DNA of 22,700 bases, taken from NCBI RefSeq assembly GCF_003436425.1, contig NZ_QSPK01000037.1, positions 1 to 22,700 of the forward strand, written 5' to 3'. Below are positions 1 through 7,294 of this stretch, piece by piece. Numbering within the stretch: position 1 is the stretch's first letter; each line of letters starts with the position of its first letter. Below the pieces are notes generated by a model. It was given only the letters and a program-made list of their open reading frames with translations. It did not search any database and was not told where the DNA came from. Source of the stretch: Eubacterium sp. TM05-53. Lineage in GTDB: Bacteria > Bacillota_I > Bacilli_A > Erysipelotrichales > Erysipelotrichaceae. Made by a program: the position numbers and the translations under genes.

Positions 1-57
1 CAATATGCCACGGCTAGAGGATTGGTAAATGCCTAGGGTTGTCAGATGGGTACTCAC
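1..57. other. GC-richer edge segment, possible junction
   Basis: By hand count this segment has 28 G/C of 57 (about 49 percent), while the next several hundred bases are near 25-30 percent. The radical SAM reading frame stays open through it on the minus strand, but the residues it would encode no longer look like the family. On the plus strand, frame 1 is open from the edge to a TAG at 34-36 and could be the tail of another gene. The segment may be flanking chromosome or the end of an inserted element. The window edge prevents a decision. Confidence 0.35.
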
Positions 58-549
58 ATATTTATTTCTAGATAATAATGGTTCACCACCCATAAGGGTA
101 ATTATAATATCATTAGCTTCATAATGTGTTTTATATCTTTTTTCTAAATCTTTTATTTTTGATTGTATATAATCAAAAAAAGATTCAACTATGTCTTCAG
201 AAATGTCAAATGATTGTATTTTATACGCTTTTTGATAACAATATGTACAATTTAAATTACAATCATAAGAAGGGATAAATAAAAAATTTGGAATTTCTCT
301 TTCTTCGTAAAATGATGCAGTATAATAAATATTATTTAAATATATATCATACTCCTCTTTAGTGGAAAAAATGTATTTACGATCTTTTAAACAATGAATC
401 ACACTATCATCTAAACTTGTAAATTGATTGTTCTTAAGATTTTTTTCAGTATCCTTATCAATAACATCTGCAAGTCCATTGATTAAATTAACTATTATTG
501 TTTCTTTATCATTAATACTAATAAACTGTATTTCTTTTATCTTAATCAT
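1..549 (-). CDS. Radical SAM enzyme, probable peptide maturase (partial, 3' end outside window)
   Basis: The frame opens with ATG at 549-547, preceded by AAGGAGA at 561-567. It stays open to the left edge, giving 183 codons without a stop. After an N-terminal part of about 90 residues comes PSYDCNLNCTYCYQKA, the CxxxCxxC cluster that binds the radical SAM [4Fe-4S] centre. Further on is LMGGEPLL, the glycine-rich SAM-binding motif of the same superfamily. An N-terminal domain before the cluster is typical of peptide-modifying (SPASM-type) radical SAM enzymes, but the C-terminal auxiliary-cluster region lies outside the window, so the subclass cannot be set. A 24-codon peptide gene lies 96 bases upstream on the same strand, which suggests RiPP maturation. 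The last 19 codons (positions 1-57) differ in composition and may belong to something else, so the gene may be truncated. Confidence 0.85.
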   Translation of the reverse strand, partial: MIKIKEIQFISINDKETIIVNLINGLADVIDKDTEKNLKNNQFTSLDDSVIHCLKDRKYIFSTKEEYDIYLNNIYYTASFYEEREIPNFLFIPSYDCNLNCTYCYQKAYKIQSFDISEDIVESFFDYIQSKIKDLEKRYKTHYEANDIIITLMGGEPLLSRNKYVSTHLTTLGIYQSSSRGIL

Positions 550-645
550 AAGAATAATTATCTCCTTGAAACCGATGAAAAAATTTATAGATGAAAAAAC
601 TAAACAAGTAATTTGGATTTATCAAGAAATGATAAGTATGAATTA

Positions 646-720
646 TTATTTACATAATGAATACATACATTTATATTTTTTGCTATCTTTTTGAATATTT
701 TTTTTGTTTAATGATTTCAT
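646..720 (-). CDS. Putative RiPP precursor peptide, 24 aa
   Basis: A short frame runs from ATG at 720-718 to TAA at 648-646. AGGTGA at 726-731 lies five bases before the ATG, which is a good ribosome binding site. The product begins MKSLNKKNIQKDSKKYK and ends CMYSLCK, so a lysine-rich leader-like half is followed by a short tail with two cysteines four residues apart. It lies directly upstream of the radical SAM gene on the same strand, behind a divergent Rgg-like regulator. This is the usual arrangement for quorum-regulated radical SAM RiPPs. Cysteines in the tail would suit sactipeptide or ranthipeptide thioether chemistry, but that is inference. The frame is also open upstream to another ATG (39 aa in total), which lacks a ribosome binding site. 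I do not recognise the peptide from any known family. Confidence 0.55.
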   Translation of the reverse strand: MKSLNKKNIQKDSKKYKCMYSLCK

Positions 721-1206
721 TTTTGTCACCTGTAAATTATAAATTACAATTATCTTCAATCGCATAAACTTATTTTTTATTAATCTAATAAGAATTAGAA
801 GAAGATTAAATTGATTACTTATAACTAATCCTTCCTATATGTTTGATAAGTTAAATACAACACAGTTTCTATCAATAACTTTATCGTTAATCCATCTAAA
901 TCATTTTTTCACCGGTAATATTATTTATACACGCTTTAAGTATATTTTTCAAGAAATTTTTCCTTTTTTCTGCTTTTTAAATTATTTTCAAGTTAATTAA
1001 AAAACGCTAATAACACAAAACTAATAATACCTTTCAATTTTATAAGTATTAAAAATGACTTTTTTACTCATGACAAACGACTCTTTTAGACATTTTCTAA
1101 ACCGCAATATTTTTTCATTGATAGTAAAATATTGAAATTCAATTTTTTTGAAGAGCGGATCTATGATAAAATCGAATATATATTATAAATGTTTTTTTGG
1201 AGATGA
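721..1206. other. Divergent intergenic region (peptide/radical SAM versus regulator)
   Basis: This very AT-rich stretch of 486 bases carries no convincing protein gene. It holds the candidate minus-strand promoter at 924-952 and the upstream region of the plus-strand regulator. A perfect 6-bp-arm palindrome with one central base, ATTGAA-A-TTCAAT, lies at 1131-1143 and could be an operator. TATGAT near 1162 is a possible -10 box for the regulator, with a poor -35. The minus-strand leader from the promoter to the peptide start is about 195 bases and contains an AGGAAGG (829-835) with no start codon after it. Confidence 0.5.
924..952 (-). promoter_or_regulatory. Candidate sigma-A promoter for the peptide/radical SAM transcript
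   Basis: Read on the minus strand, TTGAAA (952-947) is followed after exactly 17 bases by TATAAA (929-924). These match the -35 and -10 hexamers at optimal spacing. Transcription would start near 917 and run toward the peptide gene, giving a leader of about 195 bases. In such an AT-rich region chance matches are common, so this is a candidate only. Confidence 0.5.
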
Positions 1207-2433
1207 ATGTATATGGTAAATTACGGTAAATATATAAAAATCAATCGCTATCTACAGAAAAAATCAATATCAGAATTATGTGATGGAATATGTACACCTT
1301 CAACATTGAGTAAAATAGAAAATAACAAAAGTAATATTAATCCTAAAATTATAAATCAGATATTAGAAAGATTGAGCAATATCAACATTGATATTTTAGA
1401 GTCAAATACGAATCGTCTTAAACATGTAACAGAGTTATTTATGCAAAGACTTATGTTAAATTTGGATAGATCAGATTTAATGGCAAAAATAGAGGAGGAG
1501 CAATCTAATTATCTTCGTTCGGAATATATTCTCTTTTTTTATATTGCGAAACTCTTTTCTAACTTTGATTTATATCATATAAATAATAAAGATATTGATG
1601 AGGAAATCTTAGATTTGATAAGCGAAGTGATTGAGTTTGGGGATTTTAACGAGTTATATTTTTATAATTTATTAAAGATTATAAGATACAAGAATACCAA
1701 TAATAGACTCAAAGATTTCAAAAAAATTATTGATGGAGATAGATATGGATGGTTGAACTATTTTTATTGTGATACCTTATTTCATAATGGGAACATAAAC
1801 GAAGCTTATATGGGCACAAAGAAATGTTATGAATTGGCCTGTGAAAACTGTAACATTAATCTAATGTATGGCTGTTTACTTCTCTTGGGACTATGCTCAT
1901 TGGAATTAAGCAATTCTAATGAGTCTGTAAAGTATTTTAAAAAGCTGGAAAATCTTGCTCCATTTATGAAATATGATATTAATTTTGTCATCAATTATAA
2001 CTTGGGAGCTACTATGCTCGAAAAGAAAAATATAGAAAAAGCAAAATATTATCTAGAAGCATTAGAAGCAAATAAGTACAATTATTCGCTAAGCTCTTTT
2101 TTTGTAGTTCATAAACTCGGATATTTATATACCGAATTAAAAGAATATGAAAAAGCAAATTATTATATTAATTGGATAAATGAATTCGCCTCAAAGCAAG
2201 ATAGTAAAATATCAAATCTTTTAAAGAAGATATCAGATTCATTGACTATTAAGTTAAAAGAGCCTAATTATTTATGTAATAAAAAATACCAAGAAGACAT
2301 TGAGTTTATTTTTCAAAATAGCCAAAGTATATTTTCACATGGATTTCAGAAATTTTATCTAGCTGATCTAGAGGAAGTATATTTAATTCAAAGAAGATAT
2401 AAGGAGCTTTATTACATATATAAAAACAGATAA
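1207..2433 (+). CDS. Rgg/PlcR-like HTH-TPR transcriptional regulator
   Basis: The 408-residue product starts with an Xre-type helix-turn-helix (about residues 5-60) that includes CTPSTLSKIENNKSN, the usual recognition-helix pattern. The rest is alpha-helical with TPR-like repeats, for example around INYNLGATMLEKKNIEKAKY and HKLGYLYTELKEYEKANYY. This layout and length resemble RNPP-family regulators (Rgg, PlcR, PrgX), which bind short imported peptides in the TPR domain. GGAG at 1199-1202 is four bases from the first ATG and ten from the in-frame ATG at 1213, so either start is possible. The gene is divergent from the peptide and radical SAM genes, the position expected for their regulator. 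The activating peptide is not identified here. A strong hairpin follows at 2480-2509. Confidence 0.8.
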   Translation: MYMVNYGKYIKINRYLQKKSISELCDGICTPSTLSKIENNKSNINPKIINQILERLSNINIDILESNTNRLKHVTELFMQRLMLNLDRSDLMAKIEEEQSNYLRSEYILFFYIAKLFSNFDLYHINNKDIDEEILDLISEVIEFGDFNELYFYNLLKIIRYKNTNNRLKDFKKIIDGDRYGWLNYFYCDTLFHNGNINEAYMGTKKCYELACENCNINLMYGCLLLLGLCSLELSNSNESVKYFKKLENLAPFMKYDINFVINYNLGATMLEKKNIEKAKYYLEALEANKYNYSLSSFFVVHKLGYLYTELKEYEKANYYINWINEFASKQDSKISNLLKKISDSLTIKLKEPNYLCNKKYQEDIEFIFQNSQSIFSHGFQKFYLADLEEVYLIQRRYKELYYIYKNR

Positions 2434-2479
2434 ACATTATATGTATGCATCATAAACAATTGATAAGATTATTAAATAA

Positions 2480-2509
2480 AGCTTGAGTAAAACCTTATTT
2501 ACTCAAGCT
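2480..2509 (-). terminator. Rho-independent terminator, possibly bidirectional
   Basis: A perfect 12-bp stem, AGCTTGAGTAAA (2480-2491) with TTTACTCAAGCT (2498-2509), encloses a six-base loop. On the minus strand it is followed by TTTATTTAAT, serving the relaxase operon, whose stop codon lies inside the stem. On the plus strand it follows the HTH-TPR regulator with a weaker T-rich tail. Confidence 0.8.
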
Positions 2510-3786
2510 CTTTGTTTATCTAAATTCCTTTTCTGTTCTAACTGTTTATTATACTCTCTATACTTTGATGAACGTTTTCTTATATAGTCTAGACTCTTGA
2601 TCTGACTTCTTAATACTTTAATATCCGGTGTTAGTGCTTTTGCTTCTTTGGATAGTTTTGCCTTGGCAATTAGATCCTTTTCTTTGTAGGATCTGGAATA
2701 TAAGTACTTTCTTTGTGCCAGTAATCCATTCATCTGTTTATCTAGTAAGTCTACATAGGATTCTAGTTTTTCTAATGTATCAATATCATTTTTTGCCATA
2801 ATGGTTGTTGCATTTGTGATAAGATCTAGCTTTCTACATTCTTTTTGCATTTCTTTTGAAAGCTTTATTTTCGTAGAAGAATAATTGGGAAGAATACCTA
2901 ACAACACTTGAAATTTGACTACTTCTTTCATAAAACCTTTAAACATTCCATTTTTATATTGTCCATAAATACGATCTGCATCTTTTTGTTTGTAAACAAT
3001 CTTTAATGGAACATATCTAACTTCTTCTTTTTCTATTCTCTGTTCAATACAATCCAAAGAATATCTTTGTCCGAGCAACAATAATGGTATTGGCTTATCA
3101 TAATTAGGATGAACTACGCAGTCCAATCCTTCCACTTCTTCAAATGAATATCCTTCCAGCTTCATGTCTTGAACAAAATCTTTGACTGTAAATGCACGTA
3201 TACAGGCAGCATCTATGTCTTTTTTTATTTCTCGAATATAGCTTCTAGCCGAATAATACTGACTTCTAGATTGTCCTTTCCCCTGTGGTTTTTCCACTAT
3301 ACTCAATCCGTATTCTTTACATATTTCATCTGAAACTTCTCTTAACTGATAAATGTCTTTCATCGAATTATGATATCTTTTACCATCAACAATCGATATC
3401 GGATTCAATACAATATGATTATGTAGATGGTCCTTATCCAAATGTGTGCATACGACAAACTGATATCTATCTCCATATAATCTTGTTGCGGTTTCAACAC
3501 CAATTTCATGAACTGTATCTGCATTTGCTTCGTGTGGCTTAAATGATTGTATCGCATGATACGCAATAATATTGGATGTATCGTGAAAAACATCTTTTAA
3601 ATTCATCATACTTGTAAATGGATCATTGCCAGAACAGTTCACACAAGTCATATATTTCTGATTTTCTGTAGCTTCATTTCTTGAAACATACGATCCAAGT
3701 TTATCGATCGTCTTATCTTCATTAGATACATATTCAAGAACATGATCTAATCGATTTTTAACACTCCATATCTTAGTTGTTGCCAT
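2503..3786 (-). CDS. MobP-type relaxase (mobilization nuclease)
   Basis: The product nicks the element's origin of transfer and stays bound to the 5' end of the transferred strand. I chose ATG at 3786-3784 because AAAGGAA sits seven bases upstream and MATTKIWSVKN is the usual family N-terminus. An in-frame ATG at 3810 would add eight residues and has no comparable site. Motif I is HVLEYVSNEDKT, with Tyr19 the likely nicking residue. Motif III is THLDKDHLHNHIVLN, with the His triad at about H115, H120 and H122 (also H124) for metal binding. The protein has 427 residues, with a lysine-rich helical C-terminal half. It overlaps mobC by 14 bases and lies on the transferred side of the candidate oriT. 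The call is firm; the exact MOBP subclade is not determined. Confidence 0.9.
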   Translation of the reverse strand: MATTKIWSVKNRLDHVLEYVSNEDKTIDKLGSYVSRNEATENQKYMTCVNCSGNDPFTSMMNLKDVFHDTSNIIAYHAIQSFKPHEANADTVHEIGVETATRLYGDRYQFVVCTHLDKDHLHNHIVLNPISIVDGKRYHNSMKDIYQLREVSDEICKEYGLSIVEKPQGKGQSRSQYYSARSYIREIKKDIDAACIRAFTVKDFVQDMKLEGYSFEEVEGLDCVVHPNYDKPIPLLLLGQRYSLDCIEQRIEKEEVRYVPLKIVYKQKDADRIYGQYKNGMFKGFMKEVVKFQVLLGILPNYSSTKIKLSKEMQKECRKLDLITNATTIMAKNDIDTLEKLESYVDLLDKQMNGLLAQRKYLYSRSYKEKDLIAKAKLSKEAKALTPDIKVLRSQIKSLDYIRKRSSKYREYNKQLEQKRNLDKQRA

Positions 3787-4108
3787 TTGAATTTCCTTTG
3801 ATCTGATCATTAAGATTCTTCAAAACCTGATTGAGCAACAGCTGATTTTTGAAGATTTCATCCTTCAAAATAGATTCATTACCATTTAATTTTCTTGCGA
3901 TCTGATTTAGATTTGTTCCCACATGATTTACTTCATTTATTAATTTAAAATAATCCACATTCAATCTTTCCTGAATCTTTTTATTCAGAATCGAAGATAA
4001 GATATACTCCTGTTTGGATAATCCAGACCTTTCAATCTTACTCAAAACTTTAGTATATTCATCCCCATTCAAACGCACCGTCATTCGATGTTCTCGTTTT
4101 CGCGTCAT
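3773..4108 (-). CDS. mobC: MobC-like relaxosome accessory protein
   Basis: This 111-residue protein begins with a ribbon-helix-helix-like segment (RMTVRLNGDEY, then SGLSKQEYI). It carries the typical MobC motif NHVGTNLNQIARKLN at about residues 60-75. MobC proteins bind near oriT and help the relaxase open the nick region. Start ATG at 4108 follows GGGAGG at 4120-4125 (CCTCCC on the plus strand). It is the first gene after the candidate oriT and overlaps the relaxase start, so the two are translationally coupled. Confidence 0.85.
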   Translation of the reverse strand: MTRKREHRMTVRLNGDEYTKVLSKIERSGLSKQEYILSSILNKKIQERLNVDYFKLINEVNHVGTNLNQIARKLNGNESILKDEIFKNQLLLNQVLKNLNDQIKGNSNGNN

Positions 4109-4190
4109 ATTTGATGACCTCCCTTCTGTATATGGGTGACCATATGCGTTGCTTGCTAATACATTTTTTATTATCCTTCCAAATAATTTA

Positions 4191-4242
4191 TGACGGTATG
4201 ACGATTGGAAAGGTATACCCCCCCCAAACCGTCACACCGTCA
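4191..4242. other. oriT: Candidate origin of transfer (oriT)
   Basis: TGACGGTATGACG (4191-4203) pairs with CGTCACACCGTCA (4230-4242) over 13 positions with one mismatch, enclosing 26 bases. The loop contains GGTATACCCCCCC, a C-run that is striking in this AT-rich DNA and resembles the conserved nick regions beside inverted repeats in MOBP-type oriTs. It lies 83 bases before mobC, immediately upstream of the mobC-relaxase pair, which is where oriT is expected. The exact nick site is not determined. Confidence 0.65.
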
Positions 4243-4345
4243 CCATCAAAGTGACTCATCTTCTATTTCATTTACCTAGCTTTACTGGTTCTCACATTTC
4301 TTCTGTCTTCTACCTACCGAAAAAAATACCTGTCGTTTGAAAAAT

Positions 4346-4399
4346 AACCAGGTACACTGGTTCTAATACATATCAAAATCAGAACCGGGTAACCTGGTT
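4346..4399 (-). terminator. Imperfect inverted repeat, probable terminator of the helicase operon
   Basis: Arms 4346-4364 (AACCAGGTACACTGGTTCT) and 4381-4399 (AGAACCGGGTAACCTGGTT) match at 15 of 19 positions as an inverted repeat around a 16-base loop. On the minus strand, downstream of the helicase stop, the structure is followed by ATTTTTC, as in a rho-independent terminator. Each arm is itself partly palindromic, so a protein-binding or replication role is an alternative. Confidence 0.5.
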
Positions 4400-4417
4400 A
4401 ATTTAAACATAGTGATT

Positions 4418-5854
4418 TTATAACGGTTCATATCCTCGAATATGTTTTCCATTCTCATCTTTATAAGAATCATTCTTTTTATAAGAACTTCTTGAAACCA
4501 GTGCAAACTGTGATGAGAATGTTGATAGTGCTTTAGGTTTGATTCCTTTATCTCTACACCAAAATAAATAGTTATCATAGATTTCTCTAGTAGGAGTAAA
4601 TCTTTTTAACGGTTCCATCTGAACATAGTATCCATACAATGGTGAAGATACATCCAAAAACATTCGTTCCATTTCAATATCATCTTCATCTCTAGCGAAG
4701 CAATCAACTTTCTTCAATTTTAAATATCCTTCATAACACCAATTGAAAATGCCAGAAAGTTCTTTAGAAAGTTTATCTTCAAGATTGCGATCGATCTTTT
4801 TTTCTTCGGGCAGTTTTGGCTCATCTACAAAATGAACCTCAAACATAATCGTAGACAGTCTACGCAATATTCCTTGATTGATTGCGCTTGAAAACAAGAT
4901 ATCATTCATCGCAAAAATCAATTTTGCTCTTGAACGAAAGCTAATAAAATCTTTTCCCTTATAACATGCACTAACGCGATCTCCGGCAGATAATCTTTTT
5001 AATTCTGAATCTCCACCTTTTAAAGAAGAGCCTGAATCCTCACCTAGATTTAATAGTGCAGACTCCAGCTGAATCAGTTGAAACTTGTCGTACATATCTA
5101 CAAGTTGCAGATGTGTCACATTCTCCTGGCCAAATACATTTGAAATAATATTCATAAATACGCTCTTACCATTTGCTCCTGTACCATAAAAGATAAAACA
5201 TTTCTGCAGATGACAATCACTCATCAAAATATATCCACATAACAATTGAAGTTTGTCATAACGATATTGTTTTCCATTGCATATATCCATCACAAATGCA
5301 GCCCATTCTTTTGACTCTTTGGTTTCATCGTAATCATAAGACATTATGATTGAACAAAGATCCTTAGGACTATGTTTCTTCAACAAACCCGATTCAAGGT
5401 GCAACGTACCATTTTGAAAACATATAACATCTTTTTTATTGAATTCCTCTTCTGTTATACATTCATCTTTCAATAACTTCAAAATTGAACGCACCTTGTT
5501 TCCCTGTTTCCATTTTCCCAATAAATCACCAATCTTTTTAGAAACAATTTCATCTTGCGTATACTTCCAATATTTACCTGTATAAAGATAGAATCCACGA
5601 CCCTTTAAATAGCGAAGATTCCATTCCTGCAATATCATATTTACAATAAATCCCTCTTTTGGAGATTTTAAAAGCTGTGCATAAATAGACTTTCTCCATC
5701 GAGTATCTATATCTTCCCTTTGAGAAAGTGCTGTTTCAATCACATACATATCTTCATCATTCACAAAACACGCGTTTCGAAATAGATATTTCTTCAACTC
5801 ATCTTTACACACTATACTTTCTATATTCACTACAATTTCATCTAATAATGACAT
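4418..5854 (-). CDS. D5/P4-type SF3 helicase (phage/plasmid primase C-terminal family)
   Basis: The 478-residue protein contains an SF3 AAA+ helicase core. Walker A is FYGTGANGKSVF (about 222-233) and Walker B is ALLNLGED (about 266-273). KLIFAMND (about 311-318) is the SF3 motif C sensor, and RR at 331-332 is a likely arginine finger. The upstream part (about 80-215) matches the D5 N-terminal region of P4-family primase/helicases. No archaeo-eukaryotic primase domain is visible, so this would be the helicase half only. It probably opens the element's replication origin after excision or transfer. Its start overlaps the preceding ribbon-helix-helix gene by 17 bases, within the int-rhh-helicase operon. 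Confidence 0.85.
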   Translation of the reverse strand: MSLLDEIVVNIESIVCKDELKKYLFRNACFVNDEDMYVIETALSQREDIDTRWRKSIYAQLLKSPKEGFIVNMILQEWNLRYLKGRGFYLYTGKYWKYTQDEIVSKKIGDLLGKWKQGNKVRSILKLLKDECITEEEFNKKDVICFQNGTLHLESGLLKKHSPKDLCSIIMSYDYDETKESKEWAAFVMDICNGKQYRYDKLQLLCGYILMSDCHLQKCFIFYGTGANGKSVFMNIISNVFGQENVTHLQLVDMYDKFQLIQLESALLNLGEDSGSSLKGGDSELKRLSAGDRVSACYKGKDFISFRSRAKLIFAMNDILFSSAINQGILRRLSTIMFEVHFVDEPKLPEEKKIDRNLEDKLSKELSGIFNWCYEGYLKLKKVDCFARDEDDIEMERMFLDVSSPLYGYYVQMEPLKRFTPTREIYDNYLFWCRDKGIKPKALSTFSSQFALVSRSSYKKNDSYKDENGKHIRGYEPL

Positions 5855-6221
5855 CTTCTAACCAGTCTTCTTCCTGAGTGAATGCAGGAACTTCTTTTTG
5901 TACAGGCTCATTTTCTTTGATCACTTTCGATAGCTCAAAAAGCAGAGCATAACACTCATCAATCGTTTCTTCCATTTGTGGTGAATTTACTTCCAACATC
6001 TCCAGCTTCATTCGAATCTTTTTCAATTCTGAAGCAAGCCGATTACTTTCAAAGCAGCCTCCTCTTAGCTCAATCTTCTGGCCTAGAAAAGTATTCATAA
6101 AATACTTTCTTCTTGATAATCCCGAAATCTTAACTCTCTGATTGATTCTTTGTGCTTCCTGTGCAGTTACTCGAAAAGCAATTGTGACAGGTCTTTTGCG
6201 ATTCTTATTTAATCCTGGCAT
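5838..6221 (-). CDS. Ribbon-helix-helix mobilization-type protein
   Basis: This 127-residue protein begins with RPVTIAFRVTAQEAQRI and then SGLSRRKYF. That is the beta-strand/helix/helix pattern of ribbon-helix-helix proteins seen in plasmid mobilization and copy-control regulators. A helical, probably coiled part follows (about 60-105). It shares the SGLSxxxY signature with the MobC at 3773-4108 but lacks the LNQIARKLN motif, so it is a second, distinct DNA-binding protein. Its ATG directly abuts the integrase stop codon, with GGTGA inside the integrase end, and its own end overlaps the helicase start. It could be a second relaxosome component or an operon regulator. Confidence 0.7.
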   Translation of the reverse strand: MPGLNKNRKRPVTIAFRVTAQEAQRINQRVKISGLSRRKYFMNTFLGQKIELRGGCFESNRLASELKKIRMKLEMLEVNSPQMEETIDECYALLFELSKVIKENEPVQKEVPAFTQEEDWLEDVIIR

Positions 6222-7289
6222 CTAAAATTCACCTTTTACCCTTGCTTCAATCGCATCTGCAATTTGTCTTTGTTTATTTGGATATAAATGTCCATAAGTA
6301 TTCATGGTTGTCTGTATCTTTTCGTGTCCCAACCGATTTGAGATTGCCAAAATTGGAACCTGCATTTCAATCAGATATGCTGCATGCGCATGACGAAATG
6401 CATGGATACGTAACGGTTTTAATCCAGCCTTAACCGCATTTGTTTTCAAGGCATGATGGATTGCTCCTTTAGACATTCTGAAAATTGGCTTATTCGGATT
6501 TGGATTATACAACGAATCCATATACTCCTTTAAAATAGTAGCCAAAAAATCAGGAATTGTGATCCTTCTTTTACTCTTTGGTGTTTTAGGATCCGTAATA
6601 ATTTCTTTACCCTTAACGACCTGCAACGATTTATTCACATCAATATATTTTCCGTCAATATGAATATCATTAGGTGTCAGCGCTCTTAATTCTCCCAGTC
6701 TCATGCCCGTCCAGTAAAACGTCATAAAGATCGTATAAACCGTTTGATTGTTCATTGTCTGCTCGATCAGACGATCAAACTCCTCTTTTGTATAAAACTC
6801 TACCTCATCACCGTGTTCCTTTCCAATGGGACCAGCTATACGTACTGGATTATTTTTCAATCCATAATATGCTACCGCATGGTTGAAAAGTGCACTAAGC
6901 TGATTGTTCAATGTTTTTTGATACGTTTCTGAATATCCTCTTTCAATCAGCTGATTCTGCCATTTTCTTACCATCGACACTGAAATATCATCCAGTCCAT
7001 AATTGCCAAAGAACGGAGTGATAAGTACTCGTAAATATGTTCTCTTCGTCTCGTACGTTGTTTTTCTTAATCGAGGTTTCAAATCTTCTAGATATACATC
7101 CACATAATCAGAAAACTTCATTGAAAGACTCTCGCTCTTTTTAAGCTCATATTCATTTAGCCACTTCTTTGCATCCGATTTTCTTTTAAAACCACGTTTC
7201 GTCGACTTCTTACAATTTCCCATCGCATCCTTTACACGAAACTGCACATCATACTTTTTCGTCTTAGGATTTAACGTAATACTTGCCAA
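6222..7289 (-). CDS. int: Tyrosine recombinase / integrase
   Basis: The protein catalyses integration and excision of the element. I prefer TTG at 7289-7287: GGGAG lies nine bases upstream and the product then begins with the common integrase form (M)ASITLNPKTKKYDVQF. The TTG at 7298 has the site touching it. An arm-binding domain (to about residue 50) and a SAM-like core-binding domain (60-145) precede the catalytic domain. In the numbering from 7298, the catalytic set is R200 (TGMRLGELRAL), K241 (TPKSKR), H299 and R302 (HAFRHAHAAYL), H325 (LGHEKIQTT) and Y335 (MNTYGHLYP), so it is complete. The gene overlaps or abuts the excisionase gene upstream and the RHH gene downstream. It lies inside the element rather than at its edge. 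Confidence 0.92.
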   Translation of the reverse strand: MASITLNPKTKKYDVQFRVKDAMGNCKKSTKRGFKRKSDAKKWLNEYELKKSESLSMKFSDYVDVYLEDLKPRLRKTTYETKRTYLRVLITPFFGNYGLDDISVSMVRKWQNQLIERGYSETYQKTLNNQLSALFNHAVAYYGLKNNPVRIAGPIGKEHGDEVEFYTKEEFDRLIEQTMNNQTVYTIFMTFYWTGMRLGELRALTPNDIHIDGKYIDVNKSLQVVKGKEIITDPKTPKSKRRITIPDFLATILKEYMDSLYNPNPNKPIFRMSKGAIHHALKTNAVKAGLKPLRIHAFRHAHAAYLIEMQVPILAISNRLGHEKIQTTMNTYGHLYPNKQRQIADAIEARVKGEF

Positions 7290-7294
7290 TACGA

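Larger units (their letters stand above)
4109..4417. other. Mobilization intergenic region with oriT and repeats
   Basis: These 309 bases between the helicase stop and the mobC start contain no supported gene. They hold the oriT-like inverted repeat at 4191-4242, a long imperfect inverted repeat at 4346-4399, and an ACTGGTTCT copy at 4284-4292 that recurs at 4356-4364. A promoter for mobC should lie between 4126 and 4190, but I could not pick clear hexamers. Confidence 0.6.

Noticed and set aside
428..694. Plus-strand 88-aa frame with hydrophobic residues
   Set aside because: It overlaps the 5' end of the radical SAM gene and most of the peptide gene on the other strand, has no ribosome binding site, and its Leu/Ile-rich content reflects AT-rich antisense DNA.
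646..765. Longer 39-aa version of the peptide starting at an upstream ATG
   Set aside because: The upstream ATG lacks a ribosome binding site, while the internal ATG has AGGTGA at ideal spacing.
1163..1219. 18-codon plus-strand frame with two cysteines overlapping the regulator start
   Set aside because: Only a weak purine stretch precedes it, and its ATG lies within the probable -10 region of the regulator. There is no support for translation.
3405..3593. Short frames overlapping the relaxase on both strands
   Set aside because: They are out-of-frame shadows of the relaxase gene, whose motifs fully account for the region.
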